NCBI GenBank assembly: GCA_943331005.2
Contig: CALQJX020000022.1
Span: 1 to 61,414, forward strand
Direction: 5' to 3'
From: Bordetella parapertussis
Lineage (GTDB): Bacteria > Bacteroidota > Bacteroidia > Chitinophagales > Chitinophagaceae
Length of the DNA: 61,414 nt
The notes beneath the pieces are model-generated. The model saw only the letters and a program-made list of their open reading frames with translations, was not told the origin of the DNA and ran no database searches. Below are positions 18,301 through 26,396 of this stretch, piece by piece. The translations under genes and the position numbers were made by a program. Position 1 is the first letter of the stretch. Each line of letters starts with the position of its first letter.

Positions 18301-21116
18301 CCGGTATCGATAGGGTATTTGTATCTACTTTAAATGCAATACCAACAAGTTGGACTAGCATGTCGACTGGTTTGCCCGGTGGTCCTGTGAATATTTTGGT
18401 CTATGACGAGCAGTCTAGATATTTATTTGCAGGAACAGATCAGGGTGTCTATTCTTTTGATGTGGGAAAAAATGACTTAACAGGTTCTGAACAATGGAAG
18501 TGTTACTCTCTAAACCTACCTAATTCTTATGTTACAGATCTGGATATTAACCAGTGCACTGGAAAAATATATGCAGGCTTTTATGGTAGAGGAGTATATG
18601 AGGCAGACCTACCTCCGCAATACGCCCCTGGAGGAACAGATACAATAGACTATACGGATAATTGCGGTTTCAGGTATGTAAATGCCGATGATACATGGAA
18701 TGGTGAGCTTTATGAATTCCGGTCGATCTATGTTGCCTCCGGGGTTAAGCTGACGCTTGATGGCTGCACGCTCAATATGGGCAAGGATCGGCACATCATT
18801 GTTGCCAAAGGCGGTAAGCTGGTTGTCAAGAACTCGAAGATCACAAACGCCTGTGGACAATTGTGGGGAGGTATACAAGTAAGAGGAAACCCGAGTCTGC
18901 CACAGACACCGGCCAATCAGGGCTGGGTGGTGATCACCGGAAACAGTATTATTGAACAGGCAGTTATAGGTGTTACAAACTACAATTCCGATCCTAAACT
19001 GTATCCGCATCCAAGCGGTGGTATTGTACAAGTGATAGGCAGTTCATTTCTTAATAACCGGACATCTGTCGCATTTGAAGAATATCACAATATGTCCGGA
19101 ACTACTTTGATGCCGAACGTATCGCATTTTACTTTGTCAAAGTTCATCCTTGATACAAATTTCAGGTACCAGCAGAATGAGCCTGTGCCGTCAAAAATGG
19201 TGCAGCTTCAGGGAGTAGAGGGTGTGAACTTCAGGGGATGTGGTTTTATTGAGAGACGTTATGCCTATAGCGGATTTGTGGATGGTATTCAGGCAGTCAA
19301 TGCAGGATTTAACGTTATTCCGTTCTGCGCAGTAACAGGCCCGACAGGATGTACTGGTGAAACACGTACCCGATTTAAAGGTCTGCGAAACGGGGTGTAT
19401 ACACGGGCTACAGTGCCCGGCCTGGCAGCTGGTGCGGTGACGATTGACAGGGCTGATTTTGATACATCAACGGTTGGCGTACAAATATCTGTTCAGGAAG
19501 GAGTTTCCGTAACCCGTTGCCGTTTCAATATTGGCAGGGGCATTGTAAATACATTTGTGGAAAATTCGTCGGGATTGCCTGCAAGTTGTGGCAGGAACAT
19601 CGGCGTATTTACGCAGAGTACAAAGGTTTACAGGATAGAAGGAAATACTTTTTCTGGCCTTGCAAATTCATTTGGCGTCAGCCCATGGCACAATATCGGA
19701 GTCCTTGCGATCAATTCCGGCAACTATACCAACAGGGTATACCGGAATTCATTTGACCATCTGACATATGGTGTGTTGGGATTAGGCGACAACAGTACGC
19801 ATCATCCGACGTATGCGGGTTATGGATTGCAAGTTTCGTGCAATACATTTAATTCGAATACCAACGATATCTATTCAGGCGGTTCATATATTTATGAGGG
19901 TATAGGTGTGCAACAACGTGGGCCAACGTATTATACAAGCGCAAGTAATACTTTTTCAGGATCCACAAAGAACATTGTAAATCCTAATTACAATCGACCG
20001 TTGCAATATTTTAACCATACCGGAACGCCGATACTCTCGGGTAACGCATCACTGCATTCAGCAGTTGTGGATGCGTGTCCTGTCACAATCCCTACCGGTT
20101 CAGGAAGCAGCACTGCGTATCCGAGCTATATGACGGCAACGGCTTCTTCACTTGATCTTACTTCTCTTTCCGGGTATAAGGCAGCCTACTACACCCATAG
20201 GACTGAGTACCAGGCAGCGGTTGCCGATATTGAAGCAGTAGTTGATAGAGGTAATACAGATTCCGTGATAAATTTTATTGACACCAGCACCAATTATACG
20301 ACCATGTTCACAGCGCTTGGTTCCATTTCTCCATATATGTCGGCAGCTACACTCAGAAAGACCGCTGAAGTTGCCAGTCAGACAAATTATGAAGATGTAA
20401 TAAATTTATTGGCAGAAAATCCAGAAGTTATAGCAAATTATGATGAACTTGATAAATTAGCTGACATAGCAGGTATGACTGCAGAGGATTTTACCAATTT
20501 GTGGAACATGGCGTGCTCTACACTTACGGGTCGCAGCACATTGGAAGGAGCTGCGCGGTCTGCGGGAGCTGCAATGGACGAATCAGCAGGGATGGTACTG
20601 ATGGCGTTGAGATCCCCAATCGATACCAATGTTGCAGTGACCGATACAACATTTGCCGGCGTTTGCCTTGACACAAATAGCATGTATTATTTACTTGATA
20701 GTAATAGTGTTTTTCATCATCCAGATACTCTGGATACTTGGTTGGCTACGATTGGTAAAGCAGAGATGCAATATGAAAGACTTGGACTTAAGTATCTGAA
20801 AGGGGACTATAATTCAATACTTACGGCATTCAATTCTATTGATACACAGTATATGGATACAGCTGTGCTTTCTGGGCATAAATACATGAAATCATATCTG
20901 GGAGTACTATTAGATGCACGCGTAAACGGAAGAAGTTTGTACCAATTATCTGACTCGGATTTATTGCAAATGAAATTAGAAGCTTATCCACCACTTGACA
21001 TCAGCGCTTCTCGTATATATGCTGCAAACGTCAAAACAGATCCGATCTCTCATTTTCCATGTGCCGCAGCTCCACCGGTTTCTAAATATCCACGTGTTGT
21101 AAAGGACAGAATTTGA
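15372..21116 (+). CDS. Large secreted BNR-like propeller / right-handed beta-helix protein, sorting domain cut off by in-frame TGA
   Basis: The product has 1,914 residues. The signal peptide occupies residues 1-19 (M-K-K-L-F ... C-H-A). Residues ~120-1090 resemble sialidase/VPS10-type BNR propellers (Y-S-S-D-N-G-A-T-F, G-L-W-Y, and a late Y-A-G-F-Y-G-R-G-V-Y blade). Residues ~1110-1530 form a right-handed beta-helix (pectate-lyase-like coils such as L-T-L-D-G-C-T-L-N, V-V-K-N-S-K-I). A helical tail follows to 1914. The frame ends at TGA 21114-21116, but the same frame continues straight on into a complete T9SS sorting domain. As read, the main product lacks its secretion signal. Adhesin or polysaccharide-binding roles are possible, but no catalytic residues were identified. 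Confidence 0.8.
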   Translation: MKKLFLSLMLFLSITLCHAQDFNAPINLNWMVLAEDTNITYQRITHICDSMFADAGFFAVDSTEDTTEQEEEKSLDGSSFRDYCMWKMFWYSRCDSNGKLHNIYADANASLMAQQKTTSAPSSCCGGSPVQNDSVKFPHTPRGWKFIGPQGIVKESLSAPPIAGTFNTLTMYLGRIEEISVNPGNRNEVYAHDPLGGLWYCNNAESAPNNTWVSLSDHLPFVPGTGISDYYVDFGTTPHRIFAVAAVSYRPVIPNISDAMPKTLGIFYSSDNGATFSHVNVSSAIDFSQDPVLDMKYWSGTAGKFIFLATRSKIYRLNVTTSPTSPSTIEAIVRFSDYLTDVGEAGDNISERFRGFTELAFLPSDPTYMFVTTRSNIGYNSFPSTSGLYRISNCHTCTSCTLTPMKPNRTGDYLNDLGNFSIADFPRSYPGWRRTETLPIANTWGLNTFGYAECLPSSTLGVFSSLEVPVAGSFFENVTYAIEFELELPAKTEVQVLLKDVKSAFQGVADWGYGGFRGAYTVGSGIGGTPGVYTNTSVATITLGSTLYTDNITATDYVDRLEFAATSLPGYSGGTVKLDKIKVKQAFSHRVSDMVVNNADKVFCTVDDKNAEPIILITQKLDGTSPSTSPTTYTTPGDGLALSASSSDSIYQFPKVIGPALIKRLSISTSATTTITGSSVAPSVIHDDVRTVTALADPITGNDVLYVGCDGGIAKRTASGSWVSLNGTGLNTSWTIDVGSSIFSGEVGMAASDCHWMWSEAGKQNKWTVSAQKNDGAQMMYGKRQETKHARFYGRSGNGPLITFGVESTISPEVVNRVQKDIFQSAMSKTVATYGGEFFGEGGMGNPLKGLYPIFKVKVGAGLGTPASPYVFDLDNNITQNISYIPDVSISNDSVLPVQALAPDLYDPNYIMSYHTSGPWTAGYFSYAYSSDAFASQPSWTEFKNGTNKSLMTLVCDPRSSGSTKRLWAGAAGYGTSGIDRVFVSTLNAIPTSWTSMSTGLPGGPVNILVYDEQSRYLFAGTDQGVYSFDVGKNDLTGSEQWKCYSLNLPNSYVTDLDINQCTGKIYAGFYGRGVYEADLPPQYAPGGTDTIDYTDNCGFRYVNADDTWNGELYEFRSIYVASGVKLTLDGCTLNMGKDRHIIVAKGGKLVVKNSKITNACGQLWGGIQVRGNPSLPQTPANQGWVVITGNSIIEQAVIGVTNYNSDPKLYPHPSGGIVQVIGSSFLNNRTSVAFEEYHNMSGTTLMPNVSHFTLSKFILDTNFRYQQNEPVPSKMVQLQGVEGVNFRGCGFIERRYAYSGFVDGIQAVNAGFNVIPFCAVTGPTGCTGETRTRFKGLRNGVYTRATVPGLAAGAVTIDRADFDTSTVGVQISVQEGVSVTRCRFNIGRGIVNTFVENSSGLPASCGRNIGVFTQSTKVYRIEGNTFSGLANSFGVSPWHNIGVLAINSGNYTNRVYRNSFDHLTYGVLGLGDNSTHHPTYAGYGLQVSCNTFNSNTNDIYSGGSYIYEGIGVQQRGPTYYTSASNTFSGSTKNIVNPNYNRPLQYFNHTGTPILSGNASLHSAVVDACPVTIPTGSGSSTAYPSYMTATASSLDLTSLSGYKAAYYTHRTEYQAAVADIEAVVDRGNTDSVINFIDTSTNYTTMFTALGSISPYMSAATLRKTAEVASQTNYEDVINLLAENPEVIANYDELDKLADIAGMTAEDFTNLWNMACSTLTGRSTLEGAARSAGAAMDESAGMVLMALRSPIDTNVAVTDTTFAGVCLDTNSMYYLLDSNSVFHHPDTLDTWLATIGKAEMQYERLGLKYLKGDYNSILTAFNSIDTQYMDTAVLSGHKYMKSYLGVLLDARVNGRSLYQLSDSDLLQMKLEAYPPLDISASRIYAANVKTDPISHFPCAAAPPVSKYPRVVKDRI

Positions 21117-21386
21117 GATAGTAGCACGGTGTACAAAGTAAGAGTTTATCCAAATCCAAGTAAAGGTGATGTGCATTTTGAATATACTACAACTGAAAAT
21201 AATGCCGAAAGTGTAAATGTGAAAATTATGAATTTGCTTGGCGAAACAGTTTTTGAACACATTCAGTCAGCCAAGTCCGGAGGGTATGATTGGAATACGG
21301 GAAATTTGCCGTCTGGTGTATACATATATGTAGCTTCAGTAAATAATCGCATAGTTGGAAAGGGTAAGCTGGTTTTAGTAAAATAA
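21117..21386 (+). pseudogene. Detached T9SS type A sorting domain of the preceding gene
   Basis: This segment is in exactly the same frame as the 1,914-residue gene and starts at the codon after its TGA. It reads D-S-S-T-V-Y-K-V-R-V-Y-P-N-P-S-K-G, then M-N-L-L-G-E-T-V-F, L-P-S-G-V-Y-I-Y-V and a final G-K-G-K-L-V-L-V-K, which is a complete, undamaged sorting domain. A GTG at 21129 could in principle start an 85-residue peptide, but a sorting domain without passenger or signal peptide makes no functional sense. The simplest reading is a recent nonsense change, a sequencing error, or stop-codon readthrough. Confidence 0.8.
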
Positions 21387-21436
21387 ACTTAGCAAGCCGC
21401 TCACTGCCCCGAACGTACAAGTGAGTGACACAACGG

Positions 21437-21475
21437 ACGATGCCATAAGTAAGTTAGCTGCTGGCATCGTTTTTT
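21437..21475 (+). terminator. Terminator after the split T9SS gene
   Basis: A 9-bp perfect stem (ACGATGCCA with TGGCATCGT) with a 16-base loop is followed by six or more T residues. Confidence 0.75.
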
Positions 21476-21477
21476 GT

Positions 21478-21760
21478 GATCCTTCCTGTCGTCAGGATGA
21501 CAAAAAGGGGTGGGTTTGTTAGGTCCTTCCTAACGTCAGGATGACAAAAAGGGGTGGGGCAGGATGACCCCTCCCTGAAGGATGACATGTGTTGAGGACT
21601 TTTATTAATTATTGCTCTGCTTGTTTGATCCTTCCTGTCGTCAGGATGACAAAAAGGGGTGGGCTGAAGACCCCGGCAGGTTCAGGCCTCCTTCGCTGAA
21701 AAAGCTTCGGCGACTGAAAGCGGCTGAAAGATGACAAAAGGGGTAGGACATGGTTATGCA
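21478..21760. repeat. Cluster of REP-like dispersed repeats
   Basis: Two identical 37-bp copies lie at 21478-21514 and 21627-21663, each starting GATCCTTCCTGTCGTCAGG and ending AAAAAGGGGTGGG. A diverged copy is at 21522-21557 (TAACGTC in place of TGTCGTC). Related fragments are at 21562-21591 (CCCCTCCCTGAAGG) and 21729-21747. The copies contain short CCT..AGG self-complementary cores. No open reading frame is present. The arrangement fits a mobile intergenic REP/BIME-type element rather than CRISPR. Confidence 0.7.
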
Positions 21761-21806
21761 TTGCAGCAGGAAGGCTGGTACGTTGTATCTGCCGGAATAG
21801 GGGGTG

Positions 21807-22439
21807 TTATTTTCTGAGGCCGAGGTAGTCTACTACATTGGCCTTGCCGCTGTGGTGGGGGCCTTCGTTGAGTATGGGTTCTTCTTCGCTCAGTTTTAGT
21901 GTGTGCAGTGCGGCGAGGTCGGCAGCCAGTTGTGCAGGATCTACCAGCATACTGATGTCTTTGGGGCCGCCGGATGTGTTGCTGAGCTGTGCGGGGGTGA
22001 AGGCTTCCATGAGGAAGAGTCCGCCGGTCCTGAGCCAGGTAAGGGAATCGGTATAGAATTTATCGCGGATCTGTGGGGGCAGGTGGAAGAATATGGAAGC
22101 AATCATATCGAAATGGCCGGCAGGATAGTGTGCATCGGCAATGGAGCTTACATGATAACTGATGCTGACACCGCTTTCTGCGGCGAGCAGGATGGCCTTG
22201 CGGCGGCCCTGATCGCTGAGGTCGAGGCAGTGTACCTCCCAGCCACGGGTGGCGGCATAGACGGCATCTCTGCCTTCGCCGGCGCCGGGCACCAACAAAC
22301 GGCCCGCAGGCAACTTATCTATCACAGAACGGAAGTAGGCGTTTGGCTCCTTGCCATAGAAGAAGTCGTCGCGGCTAAAGCGTTCGTTCCAGAAATTGCT
22401 GATCTGTGTATCCTGATCGGTGGTGTTGTTTTGCGGCAT
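21807..22439 (-). CDS. Class I SAM-dependent methyltransferase (TehB / thiopurine-like)
   Basis: About 210 residues. The ATG at 22439 (M-P-Q-N-N-T-T-D) is preferred over a start 129 bases upstream, which would add a low-complexity hydrophobic extension. The SAM-binding loop L-V-P-G-A-G-E-G-R-D-A-V-Y-A-A is followed by the acidic residue ending strand 2 (V-H-C-L-D-L-S). F-D-M-I-A-S-I-F-F-H-L-P corresponds to motif III/IV. The leading W-N-E-R-F ... F-F-Y-G-K-E-P-N segment is typical of small TehB-like methyltransferases acting on small molecules. The substrate is unknown. The neighbouring metK supplies its cofactor. Confidence 0.8.
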   Translation of the reverse strand: MPQNNTTDQDTQISNFWNERFSRDDFFYGKEPNAYFRSVIDKLPAGRLLVPGAGEGRDAVYAATRGWEVHCLDLSDQGRRKAILLAAESGVSISYHVSSIADAHYPAGHFDMIASIFFHLPPQIRDKFYTDSLTWLRTGGLFLMEAFTPAQLSNTSGGPKDISMLVDPAQLAADLAALHTLKLSEEEPILNEGPHHSGKANVVDYLGLRK

Positions 22440-22589
22440 GGGGTGAAAATATAATGGCTGAAGTAGGTGCAAAGGTCGGCAATAGCGGCGGGAAAGACAA
22501 AAAAACAATAGGAGTGAGGGGTTGTGGAAAACGATGCGGAAAGGTGGGGTAAGAATGATAAGGATCACCCTATTCTCGACTGCATGATG

Positions 22590-22597
22590 TATCTTTG
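22590..22597 (+). promoter_or_regulatory. Candidate -7 box upstream of mdh
   Basis: TATCTTTG, followed by CACTCC, fits TAnnTTTG exactly 41 bases upstream of the mdh ATG. The same T-T-T-G-C-A-C-T-C-C context recurs at the rRNA-type promoters at the right end of the window, which strengthens the call. A clear -33 TTTG is not visible. Confidence 0.45.
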
Positions 22598-22638
22598 CAC
22601 TCCAATAATCTATTATTTAACTCCAAAAATACACTTAA

Positions 22639-23574
22639 ATGAAAATTACGGTAGTGGGCGCCGGTGCTGTTGGCGCTACCTGCGCAGACAACATTGCACG
22701 CAGGGAACTGGCTGAAGAACTGGTAATTCTTGACATCAAGGAAGGTTTTGCAGAAGGCAAGGCGCTGGACATCAACCAGACATCTTCTCTGTGTGGTTTT
22801 GATACACGCGTGAAGGGCGTAACCAACGACTATGCTGCTACTGCAGGTAGTGATGTGGTAGTAATAACATCGGGCATTCCACGTAAACCAGGTATGACCC
22901 GTGAGGAACTGATAGGCACTAACGCCAAGATAGTAGAAACAGTGTGCAAGAACGCACTGGAGTACTCTCCGAACGCTATAATAGTGGTTATCTCTAACCC
23001 TATGGATACTATGACGTACCTGGCGCTGAAAGCAACAGGTCTGCCAAAGCACCGTATCATAGGTATGGGTGGTATACTGGACAGCGCACGTTTCAAAACG
23101 TATCTGCAGAAAGAACTGAACTGCTCGCAGAACGATCTGCAGGCGGTGGTAATAGGTGGTCATGGTGATACTACTATGATACCGCTGACAAGGCTGGCTA
23201 CGCTGAACGGTACTGCGGTATCGAACATGCTGAGCGCAGACACGCTGAAGCAGGTAGCTGCCGACACTATGGTGGGTGGTGCTACACTGACCAAGCTGCT
23301 GGGCACATCGGCATGGTATGCACCGGGTGCTGCAGGAGCTGAACTGGTAGAAGCGATAGTGCGTAACCAGAAGAAAGTATTCCCTTGCTGCGTGAGTCTG
23401 GAAGGTGAATATGGCCAGAACGATATATGTCTGGGTGTACCTGTGGTAATAGGCAGCAATGGCTGGGAAAAGATCATAGACTTCAACCTGAACGAAGAAG
23501 AAATGGCTGCGTTCAACAAGTCGGCAGAAGCAGTACGCAATATGAATGCGGTACTGGATACGCTGGTTGCGTAA
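22639..23574 (+). CDS. mdh: Malate dehydrogenase (LDH-like, NAD-dependent)
   Basis: The 311-residue protein is the LDH-like MDH of the TCA cycle, interconverting malate and oxaloacetate. The Rossmann motif V-G-A-G-A-V-G-A-T is at residues 6-14, with D32 at the end of strand 2 indicating NAD rather than NADP. Substrate-binding arginines are R82 and R88 in the I-P-R-K-P-G-M-T-R loop and R151 in I-L-D-S-A-R. The catalytic histidine is H175 in G-G-H-G-D-T-T-M. R82 (not Q) supports malate rather than lactate specificity. It is convergent with metK; a hairpin terminator at 23627-23660 ends it. Confidence 0.97.
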   Translation: MKITVVGAGAVGATCADNIARRELAEELVILDIKEGFAEGKALDINQTSSLCGFDTRVKGVTNDYAATAGSDVVVITSGIPRKPGMTREELIGTNAKIVETVCKNALEYSPNAIIVVISNPMDTMTYLALKATGLPKHRIIGMGGILDSARFKTYLQKELNCSQNDLQAVVIGGHGDTTMIPLTRLATLNGTAVSNMLSADTLKQVAADTMVGGATLTKLLGTSAWYAPGAAGAELVEAIVRNQKKVFPCCVSLEGEYGQNDICLGVPVVIGSNGWEKIIDFNLNEEEMAAFNKSAEAVRNMNAVLDTLVA

Positions 23575-23626
23575 TTGGTTGGAATGGGGTTGAGTGATCG
23601 GCCCTGAAAAAGAAAGAAATATAATT

Positions 23627-23660
23627 ACTACGGTTCTGCTTGCGGAACCGTAGTTTTTTT
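23627..23660 (+). terminator. Terminator after mdh
   Basis: A 10-bp perfect stem (ACTACGGTTC with GAACCGTAGT) with an 8-base loop is followed by a run of T. Confidence 0.85.
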
Positions 23661-23680
23661 ATGGCCGACGGGTGTGTAAA

Positions 23681-23717
23681 AACTAAAAGAGCAACTCCGG
23701 GGAGTTGCTCTTTTAGT
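23681..23717 (-). terminator. Terminator after metK
   Basis: A 17-bp perfect stem (ACTAAAAGAGCAACTCC with GGAGTTGCTCTTTTAGT) has a two-base GG loop at 23699-23700. On the minus strand it is followed by a T-rich run. It lies 32 bases beyond the metK stop codon. Confidence 0.8.
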
Positions 23718-23748
23718 ATATGTGGTATGAGAACTTTCGCCCTATGCC

Positions 23749-25002
23749 TTATTTCATTTTGAATGCCTTTTTTACTTTGGCAACGTAGTCGAGTTTCTCC
23801 CATGTGAAGAGCTCTACTTTCATGTTCTTGGTTTTGCCATCTGCGCTTTTGAAAGTTTTGTTGACAGTAACCGGAACACGACCCATGTGGCCGTAAGCAG
23901 CACACTCGCTATACATAGGCTGGCGCAGTTTGAGGCGCTCTTCTATGAAGTAAGGGCGCATATCGAACACTTCGCTGAGGATTTTAGCGATCTGGCCGTC
24001 GGTCATTTTTACTTTAGAGGTACCGTAAGTGTTTACGTACAGACCCATTGGCTGTGCAACGCCGATAGCGTAAGATACCTGAACCAGTACTTCGTCGCAA
24101 ACGCCTGCTGCTACGAGATTCTTTGCAATGTGACGTGTAGCATATGCTGCTGAACGGTCTACCTTGCTGGGGTCTTTGCCGCTGAATGCGCCACCACCGT
24201 GTGCACCCTTGCCACCGTATGTATCTACGATGATCTTGCGACCTGTAAGACCTGTATCGCCGTGAGGACCACCGATAACGAACTTACCGGTAGGGTTTAC
24301 GTGATACTTGATCTTATCGTTGAAGAGGTGTTTGTACTGTGGGTAGCTTTTGAGGATGCGTGGGATGAGGATGGTCTTCACGTCTTTAGTGATCCTTTCC
24401 TGCATTGCTTTTTCTTCAGCAAAGTCGTCGTGCTGGGTAGAGATAACGATAGTGTCTATGCGGACAGGTTTGTTGTTATCGTCATATTCCAGTGTTACCT
24501 GGCTCTTAGCATCGGGACGGAGATATTTCATCTGCTTTCCTTCGCGGCGGATAGCAGCGAGCTCGAGGAGCAGATTGTGCGCCAGATCGAGTGCGAGCGG
24601 CATGTAGTTAGCCGTTTCGTTGGTGGCATAACCGAACATCATACCCTGATCGCCTGCGCCCTGGTCTTCTTTCTTTTTCTTTTCAACACCCTGGTTGATG
24701 TCTGCGCTCTGCTCGTGGATAGCAGAAAGCACACCGCAAGAGTGCGCTTCGAACATATATTCGCTCTTGGTATAGCCAATGCGTGCGATAACTTCGCGTG
24801 CAATTGTCTGAACGTCGATGTAAGTGTTGCATTTTACTTCGCCGGCAAGTACCACCTGACCGGTAGTAACGAGTGTTTCGCAGGCGATCTTTGACTGGGG
24901 ATCCCAGGCAAGGAAGTTGTCGACTAAAGCGTCTGATATCTGGTCGGCAACTTTATCTGGATGCCCTTCGGATACTGATTCTGAAGTGAATAAATACGGC
25001 AT
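23749..25002 (-). CDS. metK: S-adenosylmethionine synthetase
   Basis: 417 residues. The enzyme makes SAM from methionine and ATP. The N-terminal signature [20 protein letters not shown] is complete. The [12 protein letters not shown] motif and the phosphate-binding [16 protein letters not shown] motif are intact. An acidic/lysine-rich insert (E-K-K-K-K-E-D-Q) precedes the second motif, as in many Bacteroidota. The gene stands alone. A TACATTTG -7-like box lies on the minus strand at 25054-25061, leaving a leader of only about 45 bases, too short for a SAM riboswitch. ahcY at 46238 supplies the other half of the cycle. Confidence 0.97.
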   Translation of the reverse strand: MPYLFTSESVSEGHPDKVADQISDALVDNFLAWDPQSKIACETLVTTGQVVLAGEVKCNTYIDVQTIAREVIARIGYTKSEYMFEAHSCGVLSAIHEQSADINQGVEKKKKEDQGAGDQGMMFGYATNETANYMPLALDLAHNLLLELAAIRREGKQMKYLRPDAKSQVTLEYDDNNKPVRIDTIVISTQHDDFAEEKAMQERITKDVKTILIPRILKSYPQYKHLFNDKIKYHVNPTGKFVIGGPHGDTGLTGRKIIVDTYGGKGAHGGGAFSGKDPSKVDRSAAYATRHIAKNLVAAGVCDEVLVQVSYAIGVAQPMGLYVNTYGTSKVKMTDGQIAKILSEVFDMRPYFIEERLKLRQPMYSECAAYGHMGRVPVTVNKTFKSADGKTKNMKVELFTWEKLDYVAKVKKAFKMK

Positions 25003-25412
25003 TTTTGTTCAGTAGTTTTTTAGATGAACGAATATGTATTAATAAGCAGGTTGCAAATGTATGAATTGTTATGTGTATTTCTGTCTTTTGAAATGCTAAA
25101 AAGCTAACAAGAACGCGGGTTATGTGGATAATAAATGACTAACTAGTTTGATTCGAGTATATTTTACTATTGGAGGGCTTGAGTTTTTTAAGCAGCTATG
25201 GTTTGTACAAGATACAAGCACATTCACATCAATAAGAATTCTCAGGACAAATATTAACCACAAAGGGCACGAGGGTCACAAAGATGCTTAGTTTAGATTG
25301 TTCATTTGTGTGAAAATTACATTGTCATTTTTATTTTATATGCAATATGAGAAACTGCAAATGATACATATTGTATGTTGATCGGCATAATGTGTAAGTA
25401 TACCTTTACCGC
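25003..25412. other. Intergenic region between metK and the HTH/nuclease island
   Basis: It contains the likely minus-strand metK promoter (CAAATGTA at 25054-25061 on the plus strand). It also holds an A/C-rich segment with repeated CACAAAG words at 25254-25287, the kind of short sequence often dispersed in Bacteroidota genomes, and the left 18-bp repeat of the island at 25360-25377. No gene is recognisable. Confidence 0.5.
25360..25377. repeat. Left copy of 18-bp island repeat / candidate operator
   Basis: AATGATACATATTGTATG is identical to 26387-26404. The core ATACA-TAT-TGTAT is palindromic with 5-bp arms, as expected of a site bound by a dimeric HTH protein. It lies about 36 bases upstream of the regulator start codon. 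Confidence 0.7.
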
Positions 25413-25682
25413 GTGGTAAATAGTTTCTTACTAACCGAGTTCGGCTTAAAGATAAAGTACTTAAGAGAACATAATAGATGGACTCAAGAGGATTTAGCTG
25501 ATAAAACAGGTTTTCACAGAACCTATATTGGAATGATAGAAAGAGCGGAGAGAAATATCTCTTTGACTCACATTGCTGTTTTCGCAAGAGTATTTTGTTT
25601 GTCTGTCTCACAACTTCTGGATTTCACTGATGTAAGTCCCAAGCATAGTTACAAAAGCTATGAAACAAAAGCCGAAAAATAA
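25413..25682 (+). CDS. XRE-family HTH regulator resembling restriction-modification controller (C) proteins
   Basis: 89 residues from a GTG start, which is the only start that keeps the complete domain. The sequence F-G-L-K-I-K-Y-L-R-E ... T-Q-E-D-L-A-D-K-T-G-F-H-R-T-Y-I-G-M-I-E-R-A-E-R-N-I-S-L is the five-helix HTH fold; R-T-Y-I-G-x-I-E-R-x-x-R-N-I-S-L is the signature of controller proteins that time restriction endonuclease expression. Its stop codon overlaps the start of the next gene (TAATG), the usual C-R arrangement. The palindromic site upstream is a plausible autoregulatory operator. A short basic tail (residues ~75-89) follows the HTH. A generic XRE repressor cannot be excluded. Confidence 0.85.
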   Translation: MVNSFLLTEFGLKIKYLREHNRWTQEDLADKTGFHRTYIGMIERAERNISLTHIAVFARVFCLSVSQLLDFTDVSPKHSYKSYETKAEK

Positions 25683-26152
25683 TGTCTGGTAATGCTTCAT
25701 TTGTAATTACACTATCAAATAATATCACTGAAAAAGAGGGTATTAAGCACTTAGTTGCGAACAATAAAGGTTTTTTTGAAGTAGATAAAAATTCAAAAAA
25801 GAAAATCCTAAGTTTATTACAACTTGATTCTAAATACTCAAGAGCATTTGATTTGATTCATATACCAAACTTAGATAATGTAAAGTTTGACCAAAATTCT
25901 ATCGAAGCTCATCTTGATGATATTATTTTGGTTGAGTTGAAGACTACTAAAAAGTATTTACCTCAAAACCCTAAAGGGTTTTTCTTTGGAGCAACCGAAA
26001 ATGAATTCAATTTTGCCGAGCAGCTTGGAGATAGATTTAAATTCTGTTTTGTTTCTCTGCACAAAAATTCAGTTTCATTCTCTATGCTTTCATTATCTGA
26101 GCTTCAAGGCATAATTAAAAACAAGAGAATCCAGTTTCAAATCAATTTATAG
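25682..26152 (+). CDS. Small PD-(D/E)XK-type nuclease candidate
   Basis: 156 residues; no family recognised with certainty. The central part reads A-F-D-L-I-H (D57), L-D-D-I-I-L-V-E-L-K-T-T-K (E85, K87), then F-F-F-G-A-T-E-N-E-F-N-F-A-E-Q-L-G-D-R-F-K-F with a following F-V-S-L strand. This order (acidic residue, E-x-K, then an S/T-x-N-E helix and a final strand) is that of Mrr/DUF3883-like and small restriction endonuclease folds. At 156 residues it is short for a type II enzyme. The start overlaps the stop of the controller-like gene by one base, giving translational coupling. The gene is AT-rich compared with metK and the hydrolase on either side. No DNA methyltransferase is adjacent, so self-protection is unexplained. 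Confidence 0.6.
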   Translation: MSGNASFVITLSNNITEKEGIKHLVANNKGFFEVDKNSKKKILSLLQLDSKYSRAFDLIHIPNLDNVKFDQNSIEAHLDDIILVELKTTKKYLPQNPKGFFFGATENEFNFAEQLGDRFKFCFVSLHKNSVSFSMLSLSELQGIIKNKRIQFQINL

Positions 26153-26396
26153 GATACTCATAAACCCATTGTGCATCTCCGTATTTTGTTTTGAATTCAT
26201 CAGTAGAAAATCTGTATTTTTTTCTGAATACAAAATTCTCATTCAATTCAAATGTGTATATGAAGGCGTTTTTTAAAAAGAACACTTTTGTTACATTTAA
26301 TATTCCCAATTTTCTTGAAACTTGATGACCTGTACTTTGGCTATGGGCCATTAATTCTATTAATTCATTAGTAGTGCATTTTTTGTAATGATACAT
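26142..26396 (-). CDS. Small hypothetical protein convergent to the nuclease candidate
   Basis: 84 residues; not recognised. It runs toward the nuclease gene and overlaps its 3' end by 11 bases. The composition is plausible for a real protein (aromatic and lysine rich, alternating strands such as F-I-Y-T-F-E-L and W-V-Y-E-Y). The ATG at 26396 lies inside the right-hand 18-bp repeat, so a protein bound there would block initiation. An internal ATG at residue 16 (M-A-H-S-Q-S) would leave the repeat in the promoter region instead. Position suggests an accessory or antidote component, but this is inference only. Confidence 0.5.
   Translation of the reverse strand: MYHYKKCTTNELIELMAHSQSTGHQVSRKLGILNVTKVFFLKNAFIYTFELNENFVFRKKYRFSTDEFKTKYGDAQWVYEYPIN

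Noticed and set aside
21129..21386. Independent 85-residue gene starting at GTG 21129
   Set aside because: It lies in frame with the preceding giant gene and consists only of its sorting domain; no signal peptide or passenger exists.
21478..21760. CRISPR array candidate
   Set aside because: The copies are irregularly spaced, partly inverted and mixed in fragments, with no constant spacer length and no cas genes.
24199..24894. 231-codon plus-strand open frame
   Set aside because: It is antisense to metK, which has all its catalytic motifs.
25003..25061. SAM riboswitch in front of metK
   Set aside because: The likely promoter is only about 45 bases from the start codon, leaving no room for an aptamer.
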